A stretch of 64,000 nucleotides of DNA from Paenibacillus aceti (GCF_003614185.1 NZ_KZ987724.1:259512-323511); one strand, 5' to 3'. Positions 25,946-35,781 are shown, numbered from the stretch's first letter. Made by a program: numbers and translations. The notes: generated by a model not told the origin, from the letters alone.

Positions 25946-26992
25946 ATGATCGTTCAACGGATATTAAAAAGTACAAAATGGGAGCTGCTGGGATTTTTCC
26001 TTCTAACGGGCAGCCTGGCGGCGATTGCCTCCTATATCGGTGTGAAGGCGGGGATCATCATTATTGGTGATCCCCATGTCTGGTTCTATGAGTTAGTTGG
26101 CATTATTGTATTGACGCTTGTTATCGGCTATATCGCTGGCCGTCGATTACAAGGCCGGATCGATCTGCTGCATTTGAATTTGCTCCAGGCGGCTAAGGGA
26201 AATTTGTCCGTGCGCATGCCGGAGACCCTGGATCAGTCCTTCGCCGGAGTATATCATGAATTCAACAATATGACGGATGCGGTGGAGAAGAAGATGCAGC
26301 TGCTGCAGCAGCTTGGCGAGCAGGAGGTCGTGGAGAAGGAACAGGCCGCGGAGCTTGCCGTGCTGGAGGAACGGCGGAGACTCGCCCGCGATCTGCATGA
26401 TACGGTCAGTCAGCAGCTATTTGCTATTCATATGGCCGCTTCCTCGCTTCCTAAAGTGCTGGAGATCAATGAAGCTCAGGCACAGACCGTGATGGAGCAG
26501 CTCATTCTGATGTCGAATACGGCACAGCGGCAAATGCGTGCATTGATCGCACAGCTCCGTCCGATGGAGCTCGTCGGCAAGTCGCTGGCGGAAGCGCTGG
26601 ATCAGTGGTTCCCCGATTACTGTCGGCAGAATGGGCTTAAAGGGATTAAAGATCTGGATATTCAGGGGGATATGTCCGAAGCCAAGGAGCATCAGTTGTT
26701 CCTGATTATCCAGGAAGCGATGGCTAATATCGTGAAGCATGCGGGGGCAAAGGTCGTCAGCTTGTCCCTCAAGGAGGGGCCTAGGCAGGTGACTCTTAGT
26801 ATTAGCGATGACGGTCAGGGCTTCAGCAGCACTTACCAGAAGCCGGGATCCTATGGGCTGACTACGATGCGTGAGAGGGCTGAGAAGCTCGGCGGCAATG
26901 TGGAGATCATTAGTAAGCCGGGAGCCGGAACGACAATACGCGTACATATTCCGAAATTTGAGAAGGGGAAAGAGGCGGCAGGCGATGAGTGA
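25946..26992 (+). CDS. liaS: Sensor histidine kinase LiaS
   Basis: The 348-residue NarL-type sensor kinase has two N-terminal membrane helices (about residues 15-65), a HAMP-like region, the HisKA_3 phosphoacceptor site in RRRLARDLHDTVSQQL and a HATPase domain (ISDDGQGF, YGLTTMRERAEKLGG). It has almost no extracellular loop, which is typical of intramembrane-sensing kinases of the LiaS type. It starts 4 bp after liaF and overlaps liaR by 8 bp, so the three genes form an operon. Confidence 0.92.
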   Translation: MIVQRILKSTKWELLGFFLLTGSLAAIASYIGVKAGIIIIGDPHVWFYELVGIIVLTLVIGYIAGRRLQGRIDLLHLNLLQAAKGNLSVRMPETLDQSFAGVYHEFNNMTDAVEKKMQLLQQLGEQEVVEKEQAAELAVLEERRRLARDLHDTVSQQLFAIHMAASSLPKVLEINEAQAQTVMEQLILMSNTAQRQMRALIAQLRPMELVGKSLAEALDQWFPDYCRQNGLKGIKDLDIQGDMSEAKEHQLFLIIQEAMANIVKHAGAKVVSLSLKEGPRQVTLSISDDGQGFSSTYQKPGSYGLTTMRERAEKLGGNVEIISKPGAGTTIRVHIPKFEKGKEAAGDE

Positions 26993-27638
26993 TAAAATTA
27001 AGGTGATGATTGTTGATGATCATGATATGGTTAGAATGGGACTCAAAACTTATTTAATGATGGAGCCTCTCTTTGAAGTCATCGGAGAAGCGGGAAATGG
27101 CAAAGAAGCCGTTGAATTTATGAATTCCTGCCTGGAGAACGGGCTGCCTGATATTATATTAATGGACCTGATGATGCCGGTAATGAACGGTGTTGAGGCG
27201 ACGAGGGCGGTATTGGAGCAGTACCCACAGATCAAAATTGTCATCTTGACGAGCTTCATTGAGGATGATCTGGTCGTACAGGCTGTAGAAGCCGGGGCGG
27301 TCAGCTACTGCCTCAAGACGGTGTCTGCGGATGAACTGATCCATGCACTGCATCAAGCTAATCGGGGGATGCCGGTGATGACTGGCGAGATCGCCCAGGC
27401 TCTGACACGCGGTCTGCGCCAGCGGACAGTACAGGGCGATGATACGGATCTGACTGAGCGTGAGAAGGAAGTGCTGCTGTTAATCGCCGAAGGGAAGAGC
27501 AATAAAGAGATCGGCGAGGAACTGCATATCAGCATCAAGACGGTGAAGACCCATGTCAGCAACTTGCTGATGAAATGCGAGCTTGAGGACCGTACCCAAC
27601 TGGCCATTTATGCCCATCGTCAAGGGTGGGTCAGCTAA
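26985..27638 (+). CDS. liaR: Response regulator LiaR
   Basis: The 217-residue protein has a receiver domain (phosphoacceptor Asp in IILMDLMMPVMNG) and a C-terminal LuxR/NarL helix-turn-helix (LTEREKEVLLLIAEGKSNKEI). ATG 26985 overlaps the end of liaS and gives the usual receiver start IKVMIVDDHDMVR. It is phosphorylated by LiaS under cell-envelope stress. Possible targets in the window include its own operon, but no LiaR box was verified. Confidence 0.92.
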   Translation: MSDKIKVMIVDDHDMVRMGLKTYLMMEPLFEVIGEAGNGKEAVEFMNSCLENGLPDIILMDLMMPVMNGVEATRAVLEQYPQIKIVILTSFIEDDLVVQAVEAGAVSYCLKTVSADELIHALHQANRGMPVMTGEIAQALTRGLRQRTVQGDDTDLTEREKEVLLLIAEGKSNKEIGEELHISIKTVKTHVSNLLMKCELEDRTQLAIYAHRQGWVS

Positions 27639-27668
27639 TTTCCTGCTTTTATCTCCTTTTTAATTGTT

Positions 27669-27686
27669 TTTAAGGTATGTTTAAGG
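27669..27686 (+). promoter_or_regulatory. Direct repeat before the htrA-like gene
   Basis: TTTAAGG occurs twice with an 11-bp period (27669-27675 and 27680-27686). A one-turn tandem repeat of this kind is typical of OmpR/PhoB-type response regulator sites. The CAAAATAATAAATG stretch that follows is a possible -10 area. Confidence 0.45.
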
Positions 27687-27782
27687 TTCTTGGTACAAAA
27701 TAATAAATGTAAACGAGATAACAAACGGAACTTCAAACAATCAATTACCCCTGTAGTATTAAGGGGAAGGAGGTATATTACT

Positions 27783-29375
27783 ATGGAAGAGGATAAAAAC
27801 AAATCGGGTCAGCCATTCAGAGAGAATGAAAATGATAGATCGCAGGGAACGCAGGATTCAGGATCTCCCTACTATTACTCTTATGGTCCATTTCAATCCT
27901 ATAACAAAGAGACGGAGGGAACGACCACGAGTTATTCGAATAATGGCAGTTCAGAGGATGTAGAAATCACGAGACCTCAGCCAGTAAAGCCATTGCCTAA
28001 CACATACAATTATCGTTCCACAGCGGATAATATGAATGGCTCCAGTGGAGGCGGCGGGTCATTGCCACCTAAGAATTCAGGGAACTGGCAGTTCAATAAG
28101 CCGAAGCAGAAATCATCTATTAAATCGATCGTCGCCGCTTTTCTGGCGGGGATGCTGATTATGGGCGGCGGTATGGTGTTTGCGGATCGCGCAAATCTGT
28201 TCACAGGCAATCCGTCGACACCGGCTGTGGCTGAGCAGGGTGTGAATCAAGCCAGCAATTCGACGCCGACCAAGGCGGCAGCTACTTCTTATCCGGTGGC
28301 AGGTTCTACAGATGTAGCAGGTGTCGTTAAAGGAGCAGGCCCGGCTGTTGTCAAAATAGAAACCTTGGTTAAGGCGGGCAAGCAATCCAGCGGCAGCAAC
28401 CCATATACGGATGATCCGTTCTATCGTTTCTTCTTCGGAGATGACACGAATGGGGGCTACGGCAACAATGGAGGCGGCGGATCTTCCTCGAATTCGAACC
28501 AGTTGGTTCCAACTGGCATCGGTTCCGGCTTCATCTTCGATAAGACCGGCTATATCCTGACCAATGAGCATGTGGTTCATAATGCCGATGTGGTACAGGT
28601 AACGGTGCAGGATACCGAGAAGCCTTACGAAGCCAAGGTGCTGGGCACCAGCTATGAGCTTGACCTGGCTGTTCTGAAGATTGAAGGCGACAAAGACCTC
28701 CCGTCGATTCCACTGGGCAGCTCTGACAGTGCACAGGTCGGGGATTGGCTGGTAGCGATCGGGAACCCTAAGGGCTTCGATCACACAGTAACTACGGGCG
28801 TGCTTAGCGCGAAGGAACGCAGTATCACTATCGCTGGTGAGAATGGCGAGAAGGATCGTGAGTACGAGCATCTGCTGCAAACCGATGCTTCTATTAACCC
28901 TGGTAACTCCGGCGGACCGCTCTTGAACCTGAACGGGGAAGTAGTCGGGATTAACGTGGCTGTTAGCTCGGATTCCCAAGGGATCGGATTTGCGATTCCG
29001 GCCAGCACGGTTAATGAAGTGCTCGATAAGCTGAAGAATAATGAGAAGATTCCCCAAAAACCGGCTCCATTCATCGGTGCTACGTTGATGACGATGACGG
29101 ATGAAGTCGCAGCCCAAATGGCTACGGATGTGAAGGAAGGCTCGGTGGTAACCAACGTCGTATTCAAATCGCCAGCCTATACTGCAGACCTGCGTCCATA
29201 CGATATCATTACGGGGGCTGATGGCAAGAAATTTGCCACCAAGGAATCGCTGATTGAATATATTCAGAAGCAACAAGTCGATACTGAGGTCACGTTCAAT
29301 ATCGTCCGTGATGGCAACAAGATGGATTTGAAGATTAAGATCGGCAATAAGAACGACTTCCCGAATATTCAGTAA
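27783..29375 (+). CDS. HtrA/DegP-like membrane-anchored serine protease
   Basis: The 530-residue protein has a disordered cytoplasmic N-terminus of about 112 residues rich in Ser, Tyr, Asn and Gly. One membrane helix follows at about 116-134, then a trypsin-like domain with His in LTNEHVVHNA, Asp in ELDLAVLKI and Ser in NPGNSGGPL, and a C-terminal PDZ domain. It degrades or refolds damaged exported proteins at the outer membrane face. ATG 27783 has GGAGG upstream; the longer frame lacks a site. HtrA, HtrB and YyxA cannot be told apart here. Confidence 0.9.
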   Translation: MEEDKNKSGQPFRENENDRSQGTQDSGSPYYYSYGPFQSYNKETEGTTTSYSNNGSSEDVEITRPQPVKPLPNTYNYRSTADNMNGSSGGGGSLPPKNSGNWQFNKPKQKSSIKSIVAAFLAGMLIMGGGMVFADRANLFTGNPSTPAVAEQGVNQASNSTPTKAAATSYPVAGSTDVAGVVKGAGPAVVKIETLVKAGKQSSGSNPYTDDPFYRFFFGDDTNGGYGNNGGGGSSSNSNQLVPTGIGSGFIFDKTGYILTNEHVVHNADVVQVTVQDTEKPYEAKVLGTSYELDLAVLKIEGDKDLPSIPLGSSDSAQVGDWLVAIGNPKGFDHTVTTGVLSAKERSITIAGENGEKDREYEHLLQTDASINPGNSGGPLLNLNGEVVGINVAVSSDSQGIGFAIPASTVNEVLDKLKNNEKIPQKPAPFIGATLMTMTDEVAAQMATDVKEGSVVTNVVFKSPAYTADLRPYDIITGADGKKFATKESLIEYIQKQQVDTEVTFNIVRDGNKMDLKIKIGNKNDFPNIQ

Positions 29376-29410
29376 ACGGCAGGTCGATGCGTCTGATGCT
29401 GGGCGTAAGG

Positions 29411-29445
29411 AGGCGGCGGGCCTTGGGGCCTGTCGCCTTTTGCTG
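29411..29445 (+). terminator. Terminator of the htrA-like gene
   Basis: AGGCGGCGGGCC and GGCCTGTCGCCT pair around TTGG with wobbles, followed by TTT. Confidence 0.75.
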
Positions 29446-29609
29446 TAAATTTTAGATGTGTAATATATAATCTGAACCGCGATCATTTATCGTCGAATTG
29501 GCTTTGAAATAGAGGGTTTCTTATGTTTTGAGGCCAGTTTTGATAGAATGGTGGTGAGAGAATTTATTCGATGTAATGAGAAAAAGGCTCTGGATAAGGA
29601 GATGCTGTC

Positions 29610-30299
29610 ATGAGATCAGTAATATTGGTTATCGATGATGATGAGAAGATTACCTCCATGCTGAGGCGCGGCCTGGCATTTGAGGGCTATGATGTATATA
29701 CGGCGCAGAATGGATCGGAGGGTCTGTCCATGGTCATGTCGGCAGAGCCGGACGTAATTATTCTGGACGTGATGATGCCGAAGGTTGACGGTTTTGAAGT
29801 AATCCGCAGATTGCGCGAAGGCGGCAGCAAGGTCCCGGTTCTTATGCTGACGGCCAAGGATGAGGTGGAGAATCGTGTCAAAGGGCTCGATCTCGGGGCT
29901 GACGATTATTTGGTCAAGCCGTTTGCGCTTGAGGAGCTACTGGCTCGGGTTCGCGCTCTGCTTAGACGGAAGGACCAGGGTGGTGGCGAGACGAGCGAGC
30001 ATCGCTTGATCTTCGAAGATATCATTATGGATCTCGATTCACGTGAGGTTATCCGTGCCGGAGAACGGCTGGAGCTGACGGCGAAGGAATTCGATCTACT
30101 GCATCTGTTCATGCAGAATCCGAAGCGGCTCTTAACCCGAGATCTGATTATGGACAAAATATGGGGCTATGATTACAGCGGCGAGTCCAATGTCCTTGAG
30201 GTATATATCGCTATGCTGCGGCAGAAGACGGAGGAGTTCGGCGGGAAAAGGGTCATCCAGACGATCCGCGGCGCCGGTTACATTCTGAGAGGGGACTAA
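29610..30299 (+). CDS. OmpR-family response regulator
   Basis: The 229-residue protein has a receiver domain (DDDEKI, phosphoacceptor Asp in IILDVMMPKVDGFEV, LTAKD, and the Lys of DYLVKPF) and a winged-helix DNA-binding domain (LTAKEFDLLHLF, then VIQTIRGAGYILRGD). It is encoded 4 bp before a sensor kinase that is its likely partner. The closest described layout is MprAB-type envelope stress systems, which also sit beside HtrA-type proteases. This pairing is inference. Confidence 0.9.
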   Translation: MRSVILVIDDDEKITSMLRRGLAFEGYDVYTAQNGSEGLSMVMSAEPDVIILDVMMPKVDGFEVIRRLREGGSKVPVLMLTAKDEVENRVKGLDLGADDYLVKPFALEELLARVRALLRRKDQGGGETSEHRLIFEDIIMDLDSREVIRAGERLELTAKEFDLLHLFMQNPKRLLTRDLIMDKIWGYDYSGESNVLEVYIAMLRQKTEEFGGKRVIQTIRGAGYILRGD

Positions 30300-30303
30300 G
30301 AGC

Positions 30304-31767
30304 ATGTCGATTAGGTTACGACTCACCGCTTGGTACACCAGCATATTGGCAGTCGTATTGATCTTATTCGGTGCTTCGTTCTATGGATTGGTAAGGTATT
30401 ATACTTACCAGGAAGTGAAGAATCGGCTGGAGGAGCAGGTTAGTCGGGTTCGATCAAGTTTTTATTTAACGAATAATTTGAATGTTCAAGTAGACGCGGG
30501 TCAGCTCAATCGCTTGGAGGATGCACAAATCTACGTGCAGGTCTATAACTATTTGAATCGGACCCTGAGCCAGTCGCCCAATATGCAGGATCTGAATCTT
30601 AAATTTCCTGTGCCTGATGCAACTTCATCGAAACGAAAAATGACAGGCTTTCAGAGAATTCATATCGGTTCGAACTCTTTTTTGCTATATCAAGGCCCTT
30701 TGACATTCGATGATAAGACTAAGGATGTTGTTCACCTTCTGCAGATGGGCGCTTATACCGGGGCAGAGGATCGCTTGCTGGACCTGGTCAGGACCGTGCT
30801 GTTGATCGGCTCGTCTATTTCGCTTGTTTTTGCCGGTACGCTAGGTATGTTCTTAGCACGCCAGTCGATGGCGCCGATCGGCAAGGTGATTGAGGCGGCG
30901 AATGGAATCCAGACCGGGAATGATCTGAGTGTACGGATTGATTATGATGGGCCGGATGATGAGATCGGCCAGCTGATCGGGACGGTCAATCGCATGCTGG
31001 AGCGTACCGAGGGCTTCTATAATGAGCTGGATGAAGCCTATTTAACGCAGCGCCGCTTCGTCTCCGATGCTTCTCATGAACTAAGGACACCGTTGACGAC
31101 GATCCGCGGCAATGTTGATTTGCTGCAGAAAATGTGGGGGCAGGATGGAGAGAAACGGGTAGAGCTGGATGAAGAGCAGAAGCGCGTCTATACACTGGAG
31201 GCGATTACGGATATCGCCGATGAATCACGGCGGATGAGCCGTCTAGTCAATGATCTGCTGTCGCTGGCCCGAGCCGATGCGGGCAAGACTATCGCTAAGG
31301 AGCCGCTGGCACTCTCGCCATTAATCGAGGAGGTCATTCGCCGAGCACAGTTTCTTCCCCGTAACGCGGCTTGGCTGCAGGGGGATCTTGAAGCGGTAAA
31401 AGGCGTTGCTATTATGGGCAATAAGGATTATTTGCAGCAGCTGCTGTTCATCTTTATTGAGAATGCCTTCAAATATACGCCTGAGGGCAGCGTTACGATC
31501 GATGCGGCAAGGCAGGGAGAGCAGATTGGGATTCGGATCAGCGATACCGGCATAGGCATGGATAAGGATGAGGTTCCACACATCTTCGAGCGCTTCTATC
31601 GGGCCGATCCATCCCGTGGCGAGATTCAGGGCGTCGGGCTCGGCTTATCGATTGCGAAGTGGATTATCGATGAGCATGATGGCTCGGTGGAGGTAGTAAC
31701 CAAGCAGGGGGAAGGGACCACTTTCATCATCTGGCTTCCAGCTGTCTTTAATGCCTTGCCTGAATAG
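30304..31767 (+). CDS. Sensor histidine kinase of the EnvZ/MprB type
   Basis: The 487-residue kinase has two membrane helices (about residues 8-30 and 160-182) bracketing an extracellular domain of about 125 residues. A HAMP linker follows, then the phosphoacceptor His in [18 protein letters not shown], and an ATPase domain with N, G1 and G2 boxes ([32 protein letters not shown]). It starts 4 bp after the response regulator gene. The signal is unknown; the neighbouring protease and liaFSR suggest envelope stress. Confidence 0.9.
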   Translation: MSIRLRLTAWYTSILAVVLILFGASFYGLVRYYTYQEVKNRLEEQVSRVRSSFYLTNNLNVQVDAGQLNRLEDAQIYVQVYNYLNRTLSQSPNMQDLNLKFPVPDATSSKRKMTGFQRIHIGSNSFLLYQGPLTFDDKTKDVVHLLQMGAYTGAEDRLLDLVRTVLLIGSSISLVFAGTLGMFLARQSMAPIGKVIEAANGIQTGNDLSVRIDYDGPDDEIGQLIGTVNRMLERTEGFYNELDEAYLTQRRFVSDASHELRTPLTTIRGNVDLLQKMWGQDGEKRVELDEEQKRVYTLEAITDIADESRRMSRLVNDLLSLARADAGKTIAKEPLALSPLIEEVIRRAQFLPRNAAWLQGDLEAVKGVAIMGNKDYLQQLLFIFIENAFKYTPEGSVTIDAARQGEQIGIRISDTGIGMDKDEVPHIFERFYRADPSRGEIQGVGLGLSIAKWIIDEHDGSVEVVTKQGEGTTFIIWLPAVFNALPE

Positions 31768-31841
31768 GCTATAATAGGGAGGGTTCTTATTATCCGCTTA
31801 TCTCCCTAGGAGGGGCGTTATGGAAAGAAGGGATTATTTCA

Positions 31842-32795
31842 ATGGAAGTGCTTAAAATTACGCCGCGAGGCTATTGCTATGGGGTCGTCGATGCGATGGT
31901 GCTGGCCAGACAGGCGGCCCAGAATCTTGATCTACCGCGGCCTATATATATTCTTGGCATGATTGTGCATAACAGTCATGTTACCCAATCCTTCGAGGAT
32001 GAGGGGATTATTACGTTGGATGGCCCGAACCGGGTGGAAATCCTGAAGCAGGTTGAGAGTGGGACTGTGATTTTTACCGCTCATGGTGTCTCCCCAGAGG
32101 TCAGGAAATTGGCCCGTGAGAAAGGGCTGACGATGGTGGATGCTACTTGTCCTGACGTGACCAAGACGCATGTTTTGATCAAGGAGAAGGTAGCTGAGGG
32201 CTACGAGGTTATCTATATCGGCAAAAAGGGGCATCCGGAGCCAGAAGGGGCCATCGGCGTTGCTCCCGACAAGGTTCATCTGATCGAGAAGGAAGAGGAG
32301 ATCGCGGATCTGCATGTGACAGCGGATCGGATTATTATTACGAATCAGACGACGATGAGCCAATGGGATATCAAGCATATTATGAAGAAGCTGCTAGAGA
32401 AATACCCAGGGGCTGAGGTGCACAATGAGATCTGTCTCGCTACCCAGATGCGGCAGCAAGCGGTGGCCGAGCAGGCCAGTCAGGCTGATCTGGTCATCGT
32501 CGTAGGTGATCCACGCAGTAATAATTCCAATCGGCTTGCTCAAGTCTCGGAGGAGATCGCCGGGGTGACGGCATACCGGATTTCCGATGTGACGGAGATC
32601 AAGCGGGAATGGCTGCAAGGCATCAATAAGGTAGCTGTTACCTCGGGGGCTTCCACGCCTACGCCGATCACGAAGGAAGTCATTAATTATCTGGAACAGT
32701 ATAACCCGGATGACCCATCCACTTGGGAGATCGTCAGGACGGTCAATATGCAGAAGCTGCTGCCGCCTATTAAAGTCGGTGCCAAGAAGAAGTAG
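31842..32795 (+). CDS. ispH: 4-hydroxy-3-methylbut-2-enyl diphosphate reductase
   Basis: The 317-residue enzyme has the three iron-sulfur cysteines at Cys12 (RGYCYGV), Cys103 (DATCPDV) and Cys198 (NEICLAT), and HGVSPEVR and HPEPEGAIG. It makes isopentenyl and dimethylallyl diphosphate in the last step of the MEP pathway. The ATG has only a modest site (AAGAAGGGA). It depends on the Fe-S supply that the suf operon in this window could provide. Closed by a long terminator. Confidence 0.95.
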   Translation: MEVLKITPRGYCYGVVDAMVLARQAAQNLDLPRPIYILGMIVHNSHVTQSFEDEGIITLDGPNRVEILKQVESGTVIFTAHGVSPEVRKLAREKGLTMVDATCPDVTKTHVLIKEKVAEGYEVIYIGKKGHPEPEGAIGVAPDKVHLIEKEEEIADLHVTADRIIITNQTTMSQWDIKHIMKKLLEKYPGAEVHNEICLATQMRQQAVAEQASQADLVIVVGDPRSNNSNRLAQVSEEIAGVTAYRISDVTEIKREWLQGINKVAVTSGASTPTPITKEVINYLEQYNPDDPSTWEIVRTVNMQKLLPPIKVGAKKK

Positions 32796-32820
32796 AGACG
32801 TATAGTAAGAGTTGAAATGA

Positions 32821-32886
32821 AACGGTAAATCACCGAAGTCTATTGATTCACATCGAATAGACTTCGCGTGGTTTGCCGTTTTTTTA
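32821..32886 (+). terminator. Terminator of ispH
   Basis: AACGG-AA-CAC-GAAGTCTATT pairs with AATAGACTTC-GTG-TT-CCGTT in a long stem followed by TTTTTT. The rest of 32887-33029 has three AAAAGC repeats and a TATAAT at 32996-33001 but no clear -35. Confidence 0.85.
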
Positions 32887-33029
32887 TGACTGTAATCTAT
32901 TGGCGAAATGGGGGAGGCGCTCTTGACGGAAAGGGGAGGATGAAGTATATTTGCTTTAATTATTAAAAGCTTAAAAGCGTTTATGTCTAAAAGCATATAA
33001 TGTCAACGCGAATGAAAGGGTGGAATTTC

Positions 33030-34073
33030 ATGATTATCGTAACTTCAAATCGTACGCCTGAGGAACGGATTCAGGAGATCGTGGCGGTGATTGAGAAGGA
33101 AGGGCTGCAGGTTCATATTTCACGTGGCAAGGATCGCACGATTATCGGGCTGATTGGCAGCATCGAACCGAAGCTGGCTGAGCATCTCCGGCAGATGAAG
33201 GATATTGAGAATGTGATTAAAATCTCGAAATCATATAAATTGGCGAGCCGTGATTTTCATCCTGAGAACACGGTTATCACGATCGGAGATGTGAAGATCG
33301 GCGGCGGGGATCTGGTCGTGATGGGCGGCCCGTGCGCGGTGGAATCTCCGGCGCAAATTGACGAGATCGCCAGTCTGGTGAAGGCGGCGGGTGGGCAGGT
33401 GCTGCGCGGAGGGGCGTTCAAGCCACGTACGGGCCCTTACAGCTTCCAGGGCATCGGTGTAGAAGGGCTGGCCATGATGGCCGAGGCTGGCAAGAAGTAT
33501 GGCCTGTTGACGATTACGGAGGTCATGACTCCGGAGTATGTCGATGTGTGTGCAGAGTATGCAGATATTCTGCAGGTCGGGACAAGGAATATGCAGAATT
33601 TCGATCTGCTGCGCAAGCTTGGCGACAGCGGCAAGCCGGTGCTGCTCAAGCGGGGCTTTAGTGCGACCTATGATGAATTCCTGAATGCGGCAGAGTACAT
33701 TCTCGCGGGAGGCAATCCGAATGTGATGCTCTGTGAGCGGGGCATCCGCACCTTTGAGACCTACACCCGCAATACGTTGGATTTGGCGGCGATTCCTGTG
33801 CTCCATTCATTAAGCCATTTACCTGTGATCGCTGATCCGAGCCATGGCACTGGACGCCGTGAACTGGTGGAGCCGATGACGAAGGCTTCGGTAGCTGCTG
33901 GTGCGGATGGGCTGATTATCGAAATGCATACCGATCCAGACAATTCGATGACGGGAGATGGCGTGCAATCCCTGTTCCCGGAGCAATTTGCTGCTTTGCT
34001 GCGAGATCTGGAGAAGCTGTCTCCGCTCGTAGGCAAGAGATTTGATACCCCTAAGCTCATTCAACACGGATAG
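33030..34073 (+). CDS. aroF: 3-deoxy-7-phosphoheptulonate synthase, ACT-like N-terminus
   Basis: The 347-residue enzyme has an N-terminal ferredoxin-like regulatory domain (about residues 1-70) and a DAHP synthase barrel with [32 protein letters not shown] and [11 protein letters not shown]. It condenses phosphoenolpyruvate and erythrose 4-phosphate at the start of the shikimate pathway. It is the type with feedback control through the added N-terminal domain. ATG 33030 gives the typical [12 protein letters not shown] start and has AAAGGGTGG upstream. No chorismate mutase domain is fused. Confidence 0.93.
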   Translation: MIIVTSNRTPEERIQEIVAVIEKEGLQVHISRGKDRTIIGLIGSIEPKLAEHLRQMKDIENVIKISKSYKLASRDFHPENTVITIGDVKIGGGDLVVMGGPCAVESPAQIDEIASLVKAAGGQVLRGGAFKPRTGPYSFQGIGVEGLAMMAEAGKKYGLLTITEVMTPEYVDVCAEYADILQVGTRNMQNFDLLRKLGDSGKPVLLKRGFSATYDEFLNAAEYILAGGNPNVMLCERGIRTFETYTRNTLDLAAIPVLHSLSHLPVIADPSHGTGRRELVEPMTKASVAAGADGLIIEMHTDPDNSMTGDGVQSLFPEQFAALLRDLEKLSPLVGKRFDTPKLIQHG

Positions 34074-34124
34074 CTGCAGACGCTAATGTTCACCATTTTA
34101 TATGTGCTTGGTAGGTGTAAACAG

Positions 34125-34156
34125 AGCTCTCCCGTCGTCCAGACCGGAGGGCTTTT
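34125..34156 (+). terminator. Terminator of aroF
   Basis: AGCTCTCCCGTC and GACCGGAGGGCT pair with small mismatches around GTCCA, followed by TTTT. Confidence 0.75.
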
Positions 34157-34185
34157 ATACTATTTGTCTATAAGTTTGTACTCGA

Positions 34186-34224
34186 TGTAACAATACCTGA
34201 CATATGGTATAAAAATACCTTACA
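34186..34224 (+). promoter_or_regulatory. Tandem GlnR/TnrA-type boxes before glnA
   Basis: TGTAA-N7-TGACA (34186-34202) fits the TGTNA-N7-TNACA consensus exactly, and TATAA-N7-TTACA (34208-34224) has one mismatch. They are 22 bp apart centre to centre, two helical turns, and lie just upstream of the -35 hexamer. Confidence 0.8.
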
Positions 34225-34230
34225 TCGCTA

Positions 34231-34259
34231 TTGACGGCTTATTTTCGTGGTTTTATAAT
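34231..34259 (+). promoter_or_regulatory. Sigma-A promoter of glnA
   Basis: TTGACG and TATAAT with a 17-bp spacer. The -35 begins 6 bp after the second GlnR-type box. Confidence 0.8.
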
Positions 34260-34283
34260 GACCTCAGAATAAAACGAAAGCAT

Positions 34284-34316
34284 GAACGTTATCGATGGAT
34301 AACGGTTATAACGTTC
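34284..34316 (+). promoter_or_regulatory. Dyad in the glnA leader
   Basis: GAACGTTAT and ATAACGTTC are exact inverted repeats with 15 bp between them, and an inner pair (CGTTATC, GATAACG) overlaps. The dyad lies between the expected transcription start and the ribosome binding site, so it may be an operator or a leader hairpin. Confidence 0.6.
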
Positions 34317-34337
34317 GTGTTCTGGGGAGGAAACGAC

Positions 34338-35762
34338 ATGTCAGCAGAGCTTGTAATGAGAACGATCAAGGAAAAAGGAATTGAATGGGTGGATTTCCGG
34401 TTTGTCGACCTGTCCGGCCGAGCCCATCATATTACCCTTCCCGCCAAGCAGGTGAATGAGGATACATTCGTTAACGGGGTAGCTTTTGACGGTTCCTCCA
34501 TCCCTGGCTTTCGCGGGATCGAGGAATCTGACATGGTGATGATGCCAGATCACGGCGCGGTATATGTGGACCCATTTACCGCCCATCCGACGCTGAATGT
34601 ATTCTGCGATATTTACACGCCGGAAGGCGAGAGATATGAGCGTGACCCGCGCAGCATTGCTGTAAGGGCGGAGGAATATTTGCAGGGAAGCGGGATAGGA
34701 ACTGCGGCCTTCTTCGCACCGGAATCGGAATTCTTCATCTTCGATGATGTGCGCTATGAGAATAAGATTAACGGTACCTCTTATTCTGTTGACTCGGAGG
34801 AAGCGTTCTGGAATACGGGCCGTTCCGAGGGAGGTGGCAATAGCGGCTTCAAAATCCCTGTAAAGGGTGGCTATGTCCCCGTAGCTCCGGCTGACAAGCA
34901 GCAGGATATCCGCAGTGAGATGTGCCGGCTGCTGGAAGAAGCGGGACTCCAGGTGGAACGGCATCACCACGAAGTAGCGACCGCGGGCCAGGCGGAAATT
35001 AACTTCCGCTTCGATACCTTATTGAATACGGCGGATAATCTGATGGTCTATAAATATATCGTCCACAACACAGCGATTCAGTTCGGCAAGACCGCGACCT
35101 TCATGCCGAAGCCGCTCTTCGGCGATAATGGCAGCGGCATGCATGTGCACCAATCGATCTTCAATGGCGATACGCCGTTGTTCTATGAAAAAGGGGCCTA
35201 TGCGAATCTAAGCGAGACGGCACTGCATTATATCGGCGGTATTCTGTACCATGCTCCGGCCTTGATCGCATTTACGAATCCGAGCACGAATTCCTTCAAG
35301 CGTCTGGTTCCGGGCTATGAAGCTCCGGTAAACCTCGTCTATTCCAAAGGCAATCGCTCCGCGGCCGTACGGATTCCTGTAGCGGCGGTGACGCCTAAAG
35401 GCTGCCGGATCGAGTTCCGTACCCCGGATTCAACGGCGAATCCGTATCTTGCTTTTTCGGCGATGTTGATGGCGGGGCTTGATGGTATTAAGCGAAAGAT
35501 CGATCCGGTGAAGGAAGGCTACGGGCCATTCGATAAAAATATATATGAGCTATCGCGGGCGGAAAAAGATGGAATTCGCAGCGTGCCGGGTTCGCTTGAA
35601 GAAGCGCTGAATGCGCTTGAGGCAGATTGCGGGTTCCTGACGGAGGGCGGCGTGTTCACGAAAGAGTTCATCGCGAACTATATTGAATTTAAGCGTGCTG
35701 AGGCCAGAGCGGTGGCCATTCGCGTCCATCCGTATGAATTCGGCCTGTATTATGACCTGTAA
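34338..35762 (+). CDS. glnA: Glutamine synthetase type I, beta subtype
   Basis: The 474-residue enzyme makes glutamine from glutamate, ammonia and ATP. It has FDGSSIPGF, HHHEVATAGQAEINFRF, FGDNGSGMHVHQS and LVPGYEAP. Unlike the GSI-alpha enzymes of Bacillus (about 444 residues) it has the 25-residue insertion near residues 150-180 (EEAFWNTG, VKGGYVPV). It also has DKNIYEL at the E. coli adenylylation site and FRGIEESDM, where the GSI-alpha feedback Arg is replaced by Gly. It is thus E. coli-like. Regulation is by GlnR-type boxes upstream. Confidence 0.92.
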   Translation: MSAELVMRTIKEKGIEWVDFRFVDLSGRAHHITLPAKQVNEDTFVNGVAFDGSSIPGFRGIEESDMVMMPDHGAVYVDPFTAHPTLNVFCDIYTPEGERYERDPRSIAVRAEEYLQGSGIGTAAFFAPESEFFIFDDVRYENKINGTSYSVDSEEAFWNTGRSEGGGNSGFKIPVKGGYVPVAPADKQQDIRSEMCRLLEEAGLQVERHHHEVATAGQAEINFRFDTLLNTADNLMVYKYIVHNTAIQFGKTATFMPKPLFGDNGSGMHVHQSIFNGDTPLFYEKGAYANLSETALHYIGGILYHAPALIAFTNPSTNSFKRLVPGYEAPVNLVYSKGNRSAAVRIPVAAVTPKGCRIEFRTPDSTANPYLAFSAMLMAGLDGIKRKIDPVKEGYGPFDKNIYELSRAEKDGIRSVPGSLEEALNALEADCGFLTEGGVFTKEFIANYIEFKRAEARAVAIRVHPYEFGLYYDL

Positions 35763-35781
35763 GAAAGAAGCCCGAAGGCAG

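Noticed and set aside
28113-29486. Long minus-strand open frame of 457 codons opposite the HtrA-like gene
   Set aside because: It is antisense to a gene with a full catalytic triad and PDZ domain, has no recognisable motif, and its start lacks a ribosome binding site.
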